Assembly: GCA_019690055.1 (NCBI GenBank)
Contig: JADGGF010000347.1
Span: forward strand, 1 to 5,050
DNA length: 5,050 nt
Source: Micromonosporaceae bacterium
Lineage (GTDB): Bacteria > Actinomycetota > Actinomycetes > Mycobacteriales > Micromonosporaceae
Direction: 5' to 3'
Below, piece by piece: positions 4,765 to 5,050 of this stretch; within the stretch, counting starts at the first letter, position 1, and each line of letters opens with the position of its first letter. The notes under the pieces were generated by a model, which saw nothing but the letters and a program-made list of their open reading frames with translations, was not told the DNA's origin and did not search any database. The position numbers were made by a program, and so were the translations under genes.

Positions 4765-4797
4765 CGAGGGGCCTGGACACCTGACGATCACCCCTCG
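4765..4797 (-). terminator. Weak hairpin at the GNAT gene 3' end
   Basis: CGAGGGG (4765-4771) and CCCCTCG (4791-4797) form a 7-bp stem with a 19-base loop that includes the GNAT stop codon. Read on the minus strand it is followed by CGTTCTCT. The wide loop and overlap with the last codons make it only a possible terminator. Confidence 0.25.
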
Positions 4798-5050
4798 GCG
4801 GCGGGGTTGTCGTCGAGCCTGAGCATCGCGAACTCGAGATCGCCATCGTGGTCGGTGCCTATCCGCCGAAAGCCACAGCGCTCAAGCAGCCGCACCGAGG
4901 CCGTGTTGCCCACGAACACGTCGGCGTAGAGGGGTCGGACCGGCTCGCGCTGCAGAAACTGCCGCAGCGCCGCGGTCCCGACCCCGCGACCCCAGAACCG
5001 CTGCCCGAACCAGTAGCCGACGAAGCGCCGGTCGTCCTGCCACCACGCGA
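4788..5050 (-). CDS. GNAT-family N-acetyltransferase, RimJ/RimL-like (5' end outside window)
   Basis: The last 87 codons of a gene that enters from the right edge, ending in TGA at 4790-4788. The readable part contains FVGYWFGQRFWGRGVGTAAL, where the WGRGVGT turn is the acetyl-CoA pyrophosphate-binding motif A of GNAT enzymes. It is followed by RPLYADVFVGNTASVRLLERCGFRRIG, the typical NxxSxRxLEKxGF motif of the RimJ/RimL-like branch. These enzymes transfer acetyl from acetyl-CoA to an amino group; members act on ribosomal protein N-termini, small amines or antibiotics, and the substrate cannot be told from this fragment. The N-terminal substrate-binding part is outside the window. It converges on tRNA-Pro and has no visible functional link with the PBP cluster. 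Confidence 0.88.
   Translation of the reverse strand, partial: AWWQDDRRFVGYWFGQRFWGRGVGTAALRQFLQREPVRPLYADVFVGNTASVRLLERCGFRRIGTDHDGDLEFAMLRLDDNPAAEG

Noticed and set aside
4558..4791. Minus-strand 77-residue frame containing WRDLNPRPLRPERSALPSCA
   Set aside because: This is the familiar spurious protein made by translating the antisense of a tRNA gene. The tRNA-Pro here is complete and explains the conservation.
1..5050. CRISPR array, toxin-antitoxin pair, phage or defence genes
   Set aside because: Both strands were read for regular repeats, small paired genes and known motifs and none were found. All larger frames are explained by core actinobacterial genes.

Overview
The window is chromosomal DNA of a high-GC actinomycete. 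The N-terminus of the penicillin-binding protein (MRKRDHNIFTNA...) and the start of the WhiB-like protein (MGMIADWPSQAACR) look most like Micromonosporaceae (Micromonospora, Salinispora, Actinoplanes and relatives). That placement rests on remembered family sequences, not on a search.

Layout. (1) 1-143, minus: the 5' part of a WhiB-family iron-sulfur regulator of the WblA/WhiB4 type, cut by the window edge. (2) 144-377: a divergent regulatory region of 234 bp with a near-perfect 18-bp palindrome, a TTGTGCA direct repeat and a possible 7-codon leader ORF. (3) 378-2834, plus: a bifunctional class A penicillin-binding protein of the PonA2 type with glycosyltransferase, transpeptidase and PASTA domains. 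(4) 2860-2896: a strong hairpin terminator in the convergent gap. (5) 2976-3434, minus: a GatB/YqeY-domain protein. (6) 3459-4352, plus: a membrane-anchored calcineurin-like metallophosphoesterase, divergent from the YqeY gene with only 24 bp between the start codons. (7) 4353-4609: a non-coding stretch with a 60-bp imperfect palindrome, GC hairpins and a tRNA promoter. (8) 4610-4686, plus: tRNA-Pro with anticodon CGG. (9) 4788-5050, minus: the C-terminal part of a GNAT acetyltransferase.

How they fit together. The order whiB4/wblA - class A PBP - metallophosphoesterase matches what I recall from Mycobacterium tuberculosis (whiB4, ponA2, Rv3683) and, for the first two genes, Streptomyces (wblA next to a PBP). 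This is therefore a conserved actinobacterial core neighbourhood linking a redox-type regulator with peptidoglycan synthesis, not an accessory island. Several genes appear to be transcribed as leaderless mRNAs: TANNNT boxes lie 6 to 7 bases upstream of the start codons of the PBP, YqeY and phosphoesterase genes, and the latter two boxes share a TA step on opposite strands.

I see no mobile element, CRISPR array, toxin-antitoxin pair or defence system. The points worth checking are regulatory: the shared divergent promoter, the wblA leader, the 60-bp palindrome, the paired extracytoplasmic cysteines of the PBP and the altered GNHD motif of the phosphoesterase.
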